NCBI GenBank assembly: GCA_951640165.1
Contig: OX621234.1
Location: 7,631,001-7,695,000 of the forward strand
From: Pseudoips prasinana
Taxonomy: Eukaryota > Arthropoda > Insecta > Lepidoptera > Nolidae
Length of the DNA: 64,000 nucleotides
Direction: 5' to 3'
Every line of letters begins with the position of its first letter. Within the stretch, counting starts at the first letter, position 1. Both the position numbers and the translations under genes were made by a program. Below the pieces are notes generated by a model. It was not told where the DNA came from. It searched no databases and was given only the letters and a program-made list of their open reading frames with translations. Positions 45,763 through 55,125 of the stretch are shown here, piece by piece.

Positions 45763-46025
45763 GGCATTCTTCGGGCTATGACGTCTATGTTTCGCCTGCG
45801 GATTATGACATTTCTGATTCGATCACATAGGGAAACACCGAGCCTAGTTGTCGCTGGACGTGGGTAGCGCAAGACCGGCGATTACGGAGATATTTGGGGG
45901 AGGCCTTTGTCCAGCAGTGGACGTCTTCACTGCTGGACAAAGGCCTCCTTCATCCTCTGTGTGATCGAATCAAAAATGTCATAGTCCGCAGGCGAAACAT
46001 AGACGTCATAGCCCGAAGAATTGCC
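45763..46025. repeat. Foldback repeat in a PDPR intron
   Basis: Outer arms (about 68 bp: GGCATTCTTCGGGCTATGAC... and its complement ending 46025) enclose a perfect 21-bp inner hairpin at 45899-45948 (GGAGGCCTTTGTCCAGCAGT + G, 8-nt loop). A tRNA-like head (GTGGCGCAGCGGTTAAAAC) precedes it at 45726. Confidence 0.82.
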
Positions 46026-46166
46026 AAGCTGAAGTTGTAGTGGTAGCACATAGCTCGTAGAACTGACAGAAATGTCCTTCAGTGGTAAAGTCAGGGTGGA
46101 CACGCCCCTCATAAGGTGGGCCGATGATCTTATGAGGGACGGCTGGTATGATTATTATTATCCTAC

Positions 46167-46367
46167 CTGTTTCTTAAACGTGAACCCGTAGCTCGTGGTG
46201 GTGGTTTGTCCGCAATAGTTGCCGTCCCTGTAGATGGGTTCCCCGCCCCACGACCATAGGTCGAGCTCGTGGTCGTGGTCCGTGAGCAGCAGCTGAACGT
46301 ATTGCCGACATATGCCGTGCTCTTTCTGCCGGAGCAAAGCTTCGCGGCCGATGAACGGGATGTCTTT
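46167..46367 (-). CDS. PDPR: PDPR exon (GCV_T C-terminal barrel)
   Basis: Acceptor TTATTAACAG| opens AAAGACATCCCGTTC; donor is AAACAG|GTAGGA. It is 67 codons, phase 0. It encodes KDIPFIGREALLRQKEHGIC, DHDHELDLWSWGGEPIYRDG and NYCGQTTTTSYGFTFKKQ. The G-EPIYR-(N/D)G-x-YVG-x-TTS-x-x-YG pattern is the C-terminal barrel (GCV_T_C) signature. Confidence 0.97.
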
Positions 46368-46556
46368 CTGTTAATAAGGAAATTACGATACATCTAGGAT
46401 ATTCGGCGTACTTAAGGCGTCCTACGCACTATGAAAGAAAGAAAGAAAAAGAATTATTCAAAAACATTGCACAGACAACAAAAATATAAATTAACAATAA
46501 AACGAAAGTTAAAATAAAAAGAAAAAAAAACTTGTGTGTACTTATGTACACGCGTT

Positions 46557-46755
46557 AGAAGTTATACTTCTTAATATACAACTTGAACATAGTTATCAAT
46601 TTTCATACCACCTAGAACTAACTTCATGCTGTTATATTCACTCTCATACCACCTAGAACTAACTTCATGCTGTTAAATTTTTTGGTGTCGGTGTGCGCGC
46701 GCATCGTAAAAATATTTTTCTCCATCGCGCCAAAAGAAGTATAACTTCAAAAACA
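46557..46755. repeat. GAAGTTATACTTC-bounded repeat with internal 33-bp duplication
   Basis: GAAGTTATACTTCTT at 46559 and AAGAAGTATAACTTC at 46735 bound a block with ATACCACCTAGAACTAACTT + CATGCTGTTA twice and GTGTGCGCGCGCATCGT. Intron of PDPR. Confidence 0.6.
46604..46678. repeat. Tandem duplication
   Basis: TCATACCACCTAGAACTAAC + TTCATGCTGTTA occurs at 46604 and 46647. Confidence 0.75.
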
Positions 46756-47184
46756 AAGGCACTTGTTGTCCGTGCAAGTCTGAAATGGCACCACCTCAGC
46801 ATTTGCTAGAACATTTTATTGTTCTAGCGCTGGTAATTGGAATTGGATGGTGCCGAGTGTTTTTCACGGAACATTAACTTAAGTATACAAATACTCGAAC
46901 AAATGAATGATAAAGTAAAAAAAAACTTCACTATGCGGCTAGCCCCAATGCGGCCAGCCGAGCGGCTGACCGTACTCAGATATTTGTACGAGAAAATAGT
47001 TTTTATTCGCACTGTGATGCGGCTAACCGCAAAGTGCGTAAACGCTTTGTAACAAAAACGTGTTGTTCTAGTATAAGTGCCGCGTGCATTTATTTAGTTA
47101 TAGTTGATGCAATTTAATACTTGTCTGCTGTTTTGAGCAAAATTTAGCGACTATTTTTTATAGTAATTAAATATTTAAATTTGG

Positions 47185-47325
47185 GTACAAACGCCAGCAC
47201 ATCAAGCTACCCCAATGTGTCAAATTTCCCCAATTGAAAGTGAACCTTATACTTTTGTGATAAAGTTGAAAATCTATAAAGGAAATTTGACGTATTGGGA
47301 TAGCTGGAAGTGCTGGCTTCTGTAC
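47185..47325. mobile_element. Small palindromic MITE (141 bp)
   Basis: Ends GTACAAACGCCAGCAC and, inverted, GTACAGAAGCCAGCAC; arms run on through CCCCAAT-x-x-GTCAAATTT. A half copy of the same sequence is at about 2558-2640. It lies in the PDPR intron between the 49280 and 47727 exons. Confidence 0.65.
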
Positions 47326-47547
47326 ATATGATACGTGTTTTTCATAGGTTATGAACCGATATCGATAAAAATATATACATTTTCGGGTCTATACCATAAT
47401 CACCCCGCTTGGTAGACGGGTTGGCGGTCGCAAGTCATACTTTACAGAAAAACGCTGCTGCCCGTTCTCTTGTAGGTATTCCCTCGGATGATTTCTACGC
47501 CCCACGAGATGAGATGGGGTGAAGATATTCTATGAAACTATACTCAC

Positions 47548-47727
47548 GTGGAACTTGACTCGCCACGTCCTGCCGCACTCCAAAGGCGTGGTCATGGTGT
47601 CAAGGTCCTGTCCCCAGAACGCGAAGAACTTCTCGACGCGGAGGGCGCGGGACGCGTAGTAGCCAACGTGAGAAATGCCGTACTTCTCGCCCACCGTCAT
47701 TATACGGTTGTATACGTGGAGAGCGAA
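47548..47727 (-). CDS. PDPR: PDPR exon
   Basis: Acceptor CGTTTCCCCAG| opens TTCGCTCTCCACG; donor is TTCCAC|GTGAGT. It is exactly 60 codons, phase 0 at both ends. It encodes FALHVYNRIMTVGEKYGISH...GYYASRALRVEKFFAFWGQD and TTPLECGRTWRVKFH. The R(A/S)LR(V/I)EKFFAFWGQD motif is characteristic of PDPR. Confidence 0.97.
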
Positions 47728-47784
47728 CTGGGGAAACGAAGAAAAGAGAAATCCTGTTTACTCATCCTCTACTTCTATCTCTAC

Positions 47785-48085
47785 TATCCTCTACTACGAG
47801 GTCGTGGATTGAAATCCTGGGTTGGGCCAAAATCAGCCCGAAGTCTGGGAGTTGGCAGCATTATACCCTCGTGCCTCGGAGAGCACGTAAAGCCGTCGGT
47901 CCTGTACCTGACCTCTTTTCAGTCGTGTCCCTAAGCATCGCATCGGATCATGAGAGTGATGGAATAGATAATGCTCCTGAGTTTGCGCGCAGAATGGTGC
48001 ACTATAATATGTCCCGCCGAAATGGCTAAACTCTATTGATACTGGCCGCCGTAGCCAAAATTCGCCTAGGAGGACATCATTATTA
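47785..48085 (+). mobile_element. SINE family C, head missing
   Basis: GCCCGAAGTCTGGGAGTTGG to CTAGGAGGACATCATTATTA; matches 48510-48765. Two family C copies thus lie in the same orientation 300 bp apart in one PDPR intron. Confidence 0.8.
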
Positions 48086-48154
48086 TTATTACTCAACCAC
48101 TTAAAACTGCATGTTAACGGGGACAAGATCCTCGCTGAAGAAGCCCGCGTTAGT

Positions 48155-48256
48155 ATATGTAGTACATCAGTTATCTGGTTTCCATAGTACAAGCTCTGCT
48201 TAGTTTGGGATCAGATGGCCGTGTGTGAATAATATCCCAGGATTATTATTATTAGC
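48155..48256 (+). mobile_element. SINE family A, tail only
   Basis: ATCAGTTATCTGGTTTCCAT...GGGATCAGATGGCCGTG, ending in ATTATTATTATTA. Confidence 0.75.
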
Positions 48257-48388
48257 GACAGCAAATAAAGGAGAAAGAAACAAGAAGTGGAGGATGGCAA
48301 ACCATTATACGTCCGGCATTGTTGAGTAGTTTCCACTGAAACTAGCCGCTATCGCGCTATTATTGATTGATTGATATATATTATTGAT

Positions 48389-48770
48389 TGACTGCCTCGT
48401 TGGTCTAGCGGTAGCGTGTTCACCCGCAGAGAACGAGGTCCTGGGTTCAAATCCCGGGTCTGGCTAAAAAATGGTTTTGGGACTTTTCTGTAAAAAGAAA
48501 AAATTCTCAGCATCAGCCCGAAGTCTGGGAGTTGGCGGTATTATACCCCCGTGCCTCGGAGAGCACGTAAAGCCGTCGGTCCTGTACCTGACCTCTTTCC
48601 GGTCGTGTCGCATAGTTGTCCCATCGGATCATGAGAGTGATGGAATAGAAAGTGCTCCTGTGTTTGCGCACACACTTGAGCACTATAATATGTCCCGCGC
48701 AGATGGCTAATCTCTGTTGAGACTGGCCGCCGTGGCCGAAATTCGGCTAGGAGGACATTATTTATTATTA
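48389..48770 (+). mobile_element. tRNA-derived SINE, family C, full-length
   Basis: Head TGCCTCGTTGGTCTAGCGGT and GGGTTCAAATCCCGGG have the look of a tRNA-Asp/Gly-like gene. The body contains GCCCGAAGTCTGGGAGTTGG, CGGAGAGCACGTAAAGCCG and GGCCGAAATTCGGC, ending in GAGGACATTATTTATTATTA. The long body encodes nothing. Confidence 0.85.
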
Positions 48771-48799
48771 TTTATTATTGATAGAAACAAAACTTCTTT

Positions 48800-49025
48800 C
48801 TTTATGGCATGGGCAGTGGTTAGTTGGGTTAGTTGGTTACCCTGGTGACCTGTGTGAGTTGTTCAAGCTGCCCAATAGGCCTCCGACATGGCTTATGGTC
48901 TGTTATCTTACGACAACAACCGGGACCGGCAACTTAACGTGCCCTCCAAAGAATGGAGACGCTTGAAATTAAACTACACTGACGGTCACCCATCTACGGA
49001 TATACGGCGTGCATAGGTGCTTCAC
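48800..49025 (+). repeat. Dispersed repeat, second copy
   Basis: Same blocks as 59590-59880 (ACCGGGACCGGCAACTTAAC, GACGGTCACCCATCTACGG), directly following SINE C. Confidence 0.65.
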
Positions 49026-49095
49026 TTTGCGCACAACTGGCTGAGAGCGCCTCAAAATACCAAACAAACGTTGCAGGATATTTGAAAAGTCTTAC

Positions 49096-49280
49096 CTCAT
49101 TAGGTATATAGAGCACATATCCCAGTTCCCCCGTGTGCGTGAGATTCATGGCTCTGATCCCGTTGGCGAGCCCCACATCTATCTCCTTGAAGGTGAAGAA
49201 TGGGAAGTTGGTAGGCGCCAGATCAGTGTCCGTTAGTTCCGATAGCAGACTCCTCGTGAATGGACCCATCACGCAAATGG
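49096..49280 (-). CDS. PDPR: PDPR exon
   Basis: Acceptor TATATTTTACAG| opens CCATTTGCGTGATG; donor is AATGAG|GTAAGA. It is 185 bases, phase 1 to phase 0. The peptide AICVMGPFTRSLLSELTDTD leads to VGLANGIRAMNLTHTGELGY and VLYIPNE. The G-P-x-(A/T)-R/V and THTGE-G-(Y/F) blocks are conserved landmarks of the GCV_T fold. Confidence 0.96.
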
Positions 49281-49429
49281 CTGTAAAATATATCCAACTT
49301 AAAGTTATACAACCAACTTTCATCTTCGTTCAGATATATCCCATTCTATAATTTACTTTTATAATGTTTGAAAATCGAAAAGTTTTACATAAATCATTAG
49401 TGCATCTCCAATGTTTTCACAATTGAATG

Positions 49430-50220
49430 TATTGATATATATATATTTGGAATTCCAATTTTAGTTTGTAGTAGTCTCATATATGATGACGCCACCGAGA
49501 ATATATTTTGAAATAGCATATCAATGTTTGATCTCTAGTATGTGATTGCGTCATCGAGAAGTTATTTTGAAATAGCATATGATGTTAAATCTCTCATGTG
49601 TGATGGGACCATTGAGACACTTTTTTGAAATCTATACTAATATTATAAAGAGGTAACGTTTGTGAGTTTGTGACGTTGTAAGGGGTAATCTCTGGTTCTA
49701 CGGAACCGATTTTCAAAAATATTTCACGAAAAGAAAGCTACGTTATTGTGGAGTGTCATAGGTCATCATAATTTTTATTAATCCCGAACTTTTAACACGA
49801 AGTATTATGCAGGACAAAAATATTTATAACGCGGAACGAGGTCCGCGGGCACTGCTAGTAGCATATACATTTTTAAACTCTTGTATGTGATGACATCATT
49901 GAGAAATTATTTTGAAATACCATATCATGTTTAATCTCTCACATTTGATGGCGCTATGAAGACAATATTTTGAATTACCATATCATGTTTAATCTCTAGT
50001 ATGTGTTGACATCACCCAAAAGATATTTTGAAATAGCATATAATTTTTTTATCTCTTGTATGTGACGACATCATTGAGGAGTTATTTTGAAATAGCATAT
50101 CATGTTTAATCTGTCATATATGACGGCGCTATCGAAACAATATTTTGAAATAGCATATCAATGTTTAATCTCTTGTATGTGATAATTTACCGATTATAGC
50201 ATGTTATTTTGAAATAGTTT
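49430..50220. repeat. About 62-bp minisatellite, roughly ten units, interrupted
   Basis: Unit contains TATTTTGAAATAGCATATCA, TTTAATCTCT, a TATGTGATG and a CATTGAGAA block, with alternating GACGGCGCTAT / GACATCATTG subtypes suggesting a higher-order pair. It is interrupted at 49635-49861 by a CTAGC-ended dispersed repeat. It lies in PDPR intron 49281-50969. Confidence 0.85.
49635..49861 (-). repeat. Dispersed CTAGC-ended repeat inside minisatellite
   Basis: TACTAATATTATAAAGAGGT to GTCCGCGGGCACTGCTAGTA; the minisatellite unit resumes on either side. Confidence 0.75.
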
Positions 50221-50969
50221 TAAATTATAGCATATGTGTAAATCGTATATATAAGCTATATTACTACAAAGTTTGATCAAGATCGGTTCCGTAGTTTTTG
50301 TGTGAAAGAGTAACAAACTTCGATACATCCATACTCGCGAGATTTACTCAATTGTATACTTTTGTATTAGATTAGAAATAGAAATATTTTAATTTAGCTG
50401 TTTTATAATTTTTAGACAAAAATGATGTTTAATACCAAAATTATACTATAAATTTGTTCTGCTGTCACAGAGACACATCTAACAGAATCTATCCTCTTAC
50501 TATTTCATCATATTGCTAACAATTTAGAAATTAGTCATCCGACCACATTACAATAGTAATAATAAATTCATTTATTTCAGGTAATTTACACCAATTACAA
50601 CACAATAATAATTAAAAATAAAATAACATACTCACAAAATTTCGCATTCATAATATTAGCAGGACTTTGATAATAAATTGGTAGGACTATAGTAGAAATA
50701 GAAATTATTTTTTCGTCCAAAATTGACGTGGCACAGATATAGACGGTAAAAATACATGCACCAGTACCTTAAGCACTTTGTAAGCATATTTATAGGTACA
50801 TCACTAAATAGAGTTAGTACAGTGAAATAGGAAGAAAAACAAGTGCATGCAACAAACATGACACACACACACGCACGCACGCACTCACGCACGCAAGCAC
50901 GCACTCACGCACGTACATCACGTGCGTTTGTGCGATCACATGTTTGGTTACTAATATATAGGTACTTAC

Positions 50970-51082
50970 CTGTGTACATAGACGTGACGTCAGAGAGCGT
51001 GACGGACCCGTTGCGTGGTAGGTGACGCTTAAGCCACGCCTTGCAGCGGGTCTGCTGGATGGTCGGCGCTATCATCATGTAG
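50970..51082 (-). CDS. PDPR: PDPR exon
   Basis: Acceptor TTTGTTGTAG| opens CTACATGATGATAGC; donor is TACACAG|GTAAGT. It is 113 bases, phase 2 to phase 1. It encodes YMMIAPTIQQTRCKAWLKRH and PRNGSVTLSDVTSMYT, matching the PDPR segment with MI(S/A)PT-x-QQ...AWLK(K/R)H(M/L)P. It is preceded (right) by a large tandem-repeat intron, 51083-53147. Confidence 0.94.
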
Positions 51083-51189
51083 CTACAACAAATATTTTAA
51101 AGTAGAGGAAGCCATATTCACCACAATGATACATTCGAACGTACTTAGTAGCTAAAAATGTTAGGACCATCTTTGTTTTTAAAGTACTA

Positions 51190-53140
51190 AACTCCTTTAG
51201 GCTTTCTTGAGTTGGAGAGTAAACTGGTAAATGGGTGACGAGAACGTTACGTAAAGTGTGATCGGGCGACGTGAACGGAAGTTGAGAGGGAGTTATAAGT
51301 TAGTGAAGATAGAAAGAGAGTTTCGTTGATTGCTGTAAGGGCTAGGGAGAGGTGCCAGAATACATTTTCTTTCTCTCTTTATGTCATAGACAGATATATA
51401 TAAAACTTAAGAAGCTTTACTTCAGTTGTGTAGTCTAAAGCACACATTTTTTTTTAATGCTGTGTCCCACTATAAAAAAAAATGCCTGTAACGAGACGGA
51501 CTAAATATAGGTCAGGAGTTACTTTTTTGAAGTAAAACTTCTATACGCACGCTTGATTTGGGAGTAAGCGGGTGAATATGTGACGAGAAGTTAAGAGGGA
51601 GATATAAGTTAGTGAAGAGAGAGATGTGAGCTACTTTTCTCTCTCTCTCTTATTTTCTCATAGCTAGTTATTTTTCGTATATCTAAGATTTACTTCTACA
51701 CAAACAGTGTTCTTGCGCGGGAAGGTCGTCTGAAATTTGATGGAGTTATTTCTTTGGAAGTAAAACTTCGATACGCACGCTTAATTTGGGAGTAAGCTGG
51801 AGAATATGTGACGAGAAGTTGAGAGGCAGATATAAGTTAGTGAAGACAGAGAGAGAGAGATGTGAGCACTCTTTTCTCTCTCTCTTATTTTCTCATAGCT
51901 AGTTATTTTTCGTATATCTAAGATTTACTTCTACACAAACAGTGTTCTTGCGCGGGAAGGTCGTCTGAAATTTGATGGAGTTATTTCTTTGGAAGTAAAA
52001 CTTCGATACGCACGCTTAATTTGGGAGTAAGCTGGAGAATATGTGACGAGAAGTTGAGAGGCAGATATAAGTTAGTGAAGACAGAGAGAGAGAGAGATGT
52101 GAGCACTCTTTTCTCTCTCTCTTTTTATCTCATTGCCAGTTATTTTTCGTATATCTAAGATTTACTTCTACACAAACAGTGTTCTTGCGCGGGAAGGTCG
52201 TCTGAAATTTGATGGAGTTATTTCTTTGGAAGTAAAACTTCTATACGCACGCCTGATTTGGGAGTAAGCTGGAGGATATGTGACGAGAAGTTAAGAGGGA
52301 GATATAAGTTAGTGAAGAGAGAGAGAGATGTGACCACTCTTTTCTCTCTCTCTTTTTATCTCATTGCCAGTTATTTTTCGTATATCTAAGATTTACTTCC
52401 ACACAAGTAGTGTTCTTGCGCGGGAAGGTCGTCTGAAATTTGATGGGAGTTATTTCTTTGGAAGTAAAGCTTCTATACGCACGCTTGATTTGGGAGTAAG
52501 CTGGAGAACATGTGACGAGAAGTTGAGAGGGAGATATAAGTTAGTGAAGACAGAGAGAGATGTGAGCACTCTTTTCTCGCTCTCTTTTTCTCATAGCCAG
52601 TTATTTTTCGTATATCTAAGATTTACTTCCTCACAAGTAGTATTCTTGCGCACGCATAAAACGCACGCACGCTTGACTTTAGTAGGAGAGCTGGCACGCA
52701 TTTTTGGGTAGGTATTTGAGGCAAGCTGAAAACTTGTCCTATAACTCTTCAGACACACCCCAACACCCCCATTTCAGCTTGCCTCAAATACATTTTTTGG
52801 TTAAAAAAAATGCAAAAATTTAGGGGTTTGTTTAGACCCGCTACCCGCCAGCCAGGTCTGCAGTTCCGTTTTGGGGTGTGTCTGAAGAGCTATAGGACAA
52901 GTTTTCAGCTTGCCTCAAATACCTACCCAAAAATGCGTGCCAGCTCTTGGACTACTTGGGGAGTAAGCTGGTGACGAGAAGTTGAGAGGGAGATAAAAGT
53001 TAGTGAAAATAGAAAAACAGAGAGAAGAATGAGAGAGAGATGCGAGCACCCCTTTTCTCTCATAGCCAGATACTTTTCGTATATCTAAGTTTTACTTCAA
53101 TCATGTGATCTAAAGCACACTTTTTTTTAATAATAGTCTT
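51190..53140. repeat. About 233-bp tandem repeat, five good units plus diverged flanks
   Basis: The landmark CGTATATCTAAGATTTACTTC recurs at about 51677, 51916, 52150, 52381 and 52614 (spacing 231-239). Each unit has TTGCGCGGGAAGGTCGTCTG, GGAAGTAAAACTTC, GATTTGGGAGTAAGCTGG and an (AG)n/(TC)n pair. Diverged units occur at 51190-51540 and 52955-53140; a foldback element interrupts at 52688. Fills PDPR intron 51083-53147. Confidence 0.9.
52688..52946. mobile_element. Foldback element, about 75-bp arms, inside a tandem array
   Basis: GAGCTGGCACGCATTTTTGG at the left is mirrored by its complement at the right end (52946). Arms include GAGGCAAGCTGAAAACTTGT and TTCAGACACACCCC. It interrupts the about 233-bp tandem array. 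Confidence 0.7.
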
Positions 53141-53147
53141 TACTCAC

Positions 53148-53296
53148 TGGTTATCTGATATCCTAGCCATACTGCAGTCGTTTTCGTAGCCGCCACGTTC
53201 GTTCTGCATGCCGGTGTGGATGATACTGCCCACTGGCACGTCTACGTCATTGGAGCACAGGTACTGGAGAAGATCTACTACCTCTCCGCCTTGAGA
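53148..53296 (-). CDS. PDPR: PDPR exon (start of GCV_T-like core)
   Basis: Acceptor TTGTCCCCAG| opens TCTCAAGGCGGAGAG; donor is AACCA|GTGAGT. It is 149 bases, phase 0 to phase 2. The peptide SQGGEVVDLLQYLCSNDVDV continues with VGSIIHTGMQNERGGYENDC. The SND-x-DVPVG and GGYENDCS blocks separate PDPR from sarcosine dehydrogenase and dimethylglycine dehydrogenase, which differ at these positions. This is the strongest single piece of evidence for the PDPR call. Confidence 0.97.
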
Positions 53297-53811
53297 CTGG
53301 GGACAATCAATATAATGAAATTAATTCAGCATTTGGGTATTAACATACCTACACTTGTACTTATCAAGCTCAGAATGCAGTACATAAACATAGTCGTATA
53401 CAGTATGAAAGTTACAAAAAAAAATATTATACCGTCCATCAAATTAGATATAAAACAAATATCTGCGTGCCGCGGTGTGACCCGTTGTTTAATATAAATT
53501 AATATAGTATTAATTATTCCACGACTGTTTTTCTTAAATATCACATCATTGTTGATTAATAAGTAAGTAAGTATTTATGTCGCTTAAAAACGTGGTACAT
53601 ACAGGATGTTTACATAAGGTTTAAGTTCACACATATTGTTACCAGTAAAGTAAGGGAAATTAGACTCTATTACACAAAAATGAAGCTCATTTTTACTCGA
53701 TTATTTTATTAGCGTGCCGCGGTGTGCCGTGTAGTTAAATATATGTTTAATACAGTTAACAGACGGAGTTCCTTTCGCATGTTTAATATTAGTTTAGCGG
53801 TTGGTATGTAC

Positions 53812-53972
53812 CTGTATATCAATCTTAGTGAAGGACGAGTAGTCAGCGAGACCGACGCGCTCCCTGCATGCCCAGTACTCCCGCTGTACCGTGTCGAACC
53901 AATGTGGTTTGCCAAAACTCTTGGTGGACGCTATCTTGAACGGACGCGGCTGACCCGGTGCTTGCTTGGGAT
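53812..53972 (-). CDS. PDPR: PDPR exon
   Basis: Acceptor ATATTGATACAG| opens ATCCCAAGCAAGC; donor is ATACAG|GTACAT. It is 161 bases, entering in phase 1 and leaving in phase 0. It encodes DPKQAPGQPRPFKIASTKSF, then GKPHWFDTVQREYWACRERVGLADYSSFTKIDIQ. The R(E)-E-Y-x-A-C-R-E-x-V-G-L-x-D-S/Y-S-F-x-K block marks the start of the glycine-cleavage T-like (GCV_T, folate-type) domain. Confidence 0.96.
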
Positions 53973-53999
53973 CTGTATCAATATAATGAGGACTTAGGA

Positions 54000-54750
54000 C
54001 ATTTAACACACTGCCAGCTGATCCTAAACTAAGCAGACCTTGTACTATGGAAACCAGATAACTGATATACTACATAATTATAATACTAATACAGACAAAC
54101 TAATACAGACATGTTCATGCAAATAGGACATCTAACACACTGCCAGCTGATCCTAAACTAAGCAGAGCTTGTACTAATTATTTATTTATTTATTGGCTCA
54201 CCAACAATTGTTTACACTTATAAAATTATAAATTATCTCAAACAATATCTATTAACAATTTTTAATTATTAAAGGCCTAGTGTAACAATTTTTTAGAGGT
54301 AAGCACCTCATGCACTACTAACAAATCATTTATTATGCTTATGTACTAAATTATACAATAAAGTAACAATAATAAATTTAAAAATATACAACTATATATA
54401 TAAATTTAATAACTAGTGTAGCTAACTTTACTTATCTAAAATATTCACTAACTGTTTTGCGGAACTTGGCAAGTGAGTAGAAATATGTCAACAATATCGC
54501 TGTAGGCATTTAGAAGTTTACAAAGCCGAGGGATGATGGAGCTTGCACCAAGTACTGTTCTACGGAGTGGAGGTTGTAATGGAAATATACTATGGAAACC
54601 AGATAACTGATATACTACATAATTATAACCAGACTCAGGACAAACAAACATGTTCATGCATACAAATATCTGTTCTGGGTAATAATCAAACCCACAACCT
54701 GCGGCGTGATAAGCTAACATTTACCAGCCACGCCAACAGGCCCTCCTATT
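54000..54750 (-). mobile_element. SINE family A split by LINE fragment
   Basis: Tail parts (CTAAACTAAGCAGA) at 54020 and again at 54155 are separated from the tRNA-like head (54586-54745, CACGCCAACAGG on plus) by the jockey-like LINE at 54178-54584. A 100-bp stretch with AACACACTGCCAGCTGATCC is present twice in tandem. Confidence 0.7.
54178..54584 (-). mobile_element. Jockey/CR1-like LINE 3' fragment nested in a SINE
   Basis: Minus-strand frame contains LQPPLRRTVLGASSIIPRLC and KLLNAYSDIVDIF, homologous to the 8669-9785 element. The left end is TTATTTATTTATTTATT, the reverse complement of that family's tail. SINE sequence resumes on both sides. Confidence 0.82.
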
Positions 54751-54961
54751 TGATAACTGCGTAGAATAATTCTCTGTCCGCGTGGTATTAAATGTCCAGC
54801 CATTTGAGCCCGGCCCTTGTTCGCGGGTTCAATTCGATTTGTTTTTTACATAAGTATCAAATTGAATGATTTTGATTCTTGTTACAAACCAGGAGAGTTC
54901 AAAATATGATGGTAACTATAATGCCACTAACAGTAAGATGGTTAAAGGTTTAATACCTGTG

Positions 54962-54997
54962 CCCCAGAAAGAACGTGGGTTAACGTTCTTTCTGGGG
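54962..54997. repeat. Perfect 15-bp hairpin upstream of the R1-like LINE
   Basis: CCCCAGAAAGAACGT, loop GGGTTA, exact complement; followed by a third partial copy ACGTTCTTTC at 55003. Confidence 0.9.
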
Positions 54998-55125
54998 AAA
55001 CGTTCTTTCGTCAGTCAGGAGAAGACCTATGCCCATCATTACAGAAAGTCAAGAAGCCCATTAGAATCTGAAGCCGTTCAAGCGATACAGAACGGCGGAA
55101 CGCCGTCGAAGATTTCGTCGCTGAG

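Noticed and set aside
47548..47934. 128-codon plus frame over a PDPR exon
   Set aside because: Shadow of the PDPR exon 47727-47548 running on into SINE C.
48389..48475. Possible functional tRNA gene (A and B boxes, CCTGGGTTCAAATCCCGGG stem)
   Set aside because: It is the head of a SINE with at least four relatives in the window; the acceptor stem does not close and the body continues into SINE sequence.
53216..53497. 93-codon plus frame
   Set aside because: Antisense shadow of the PDPR exon 53296-53148 plus intron.
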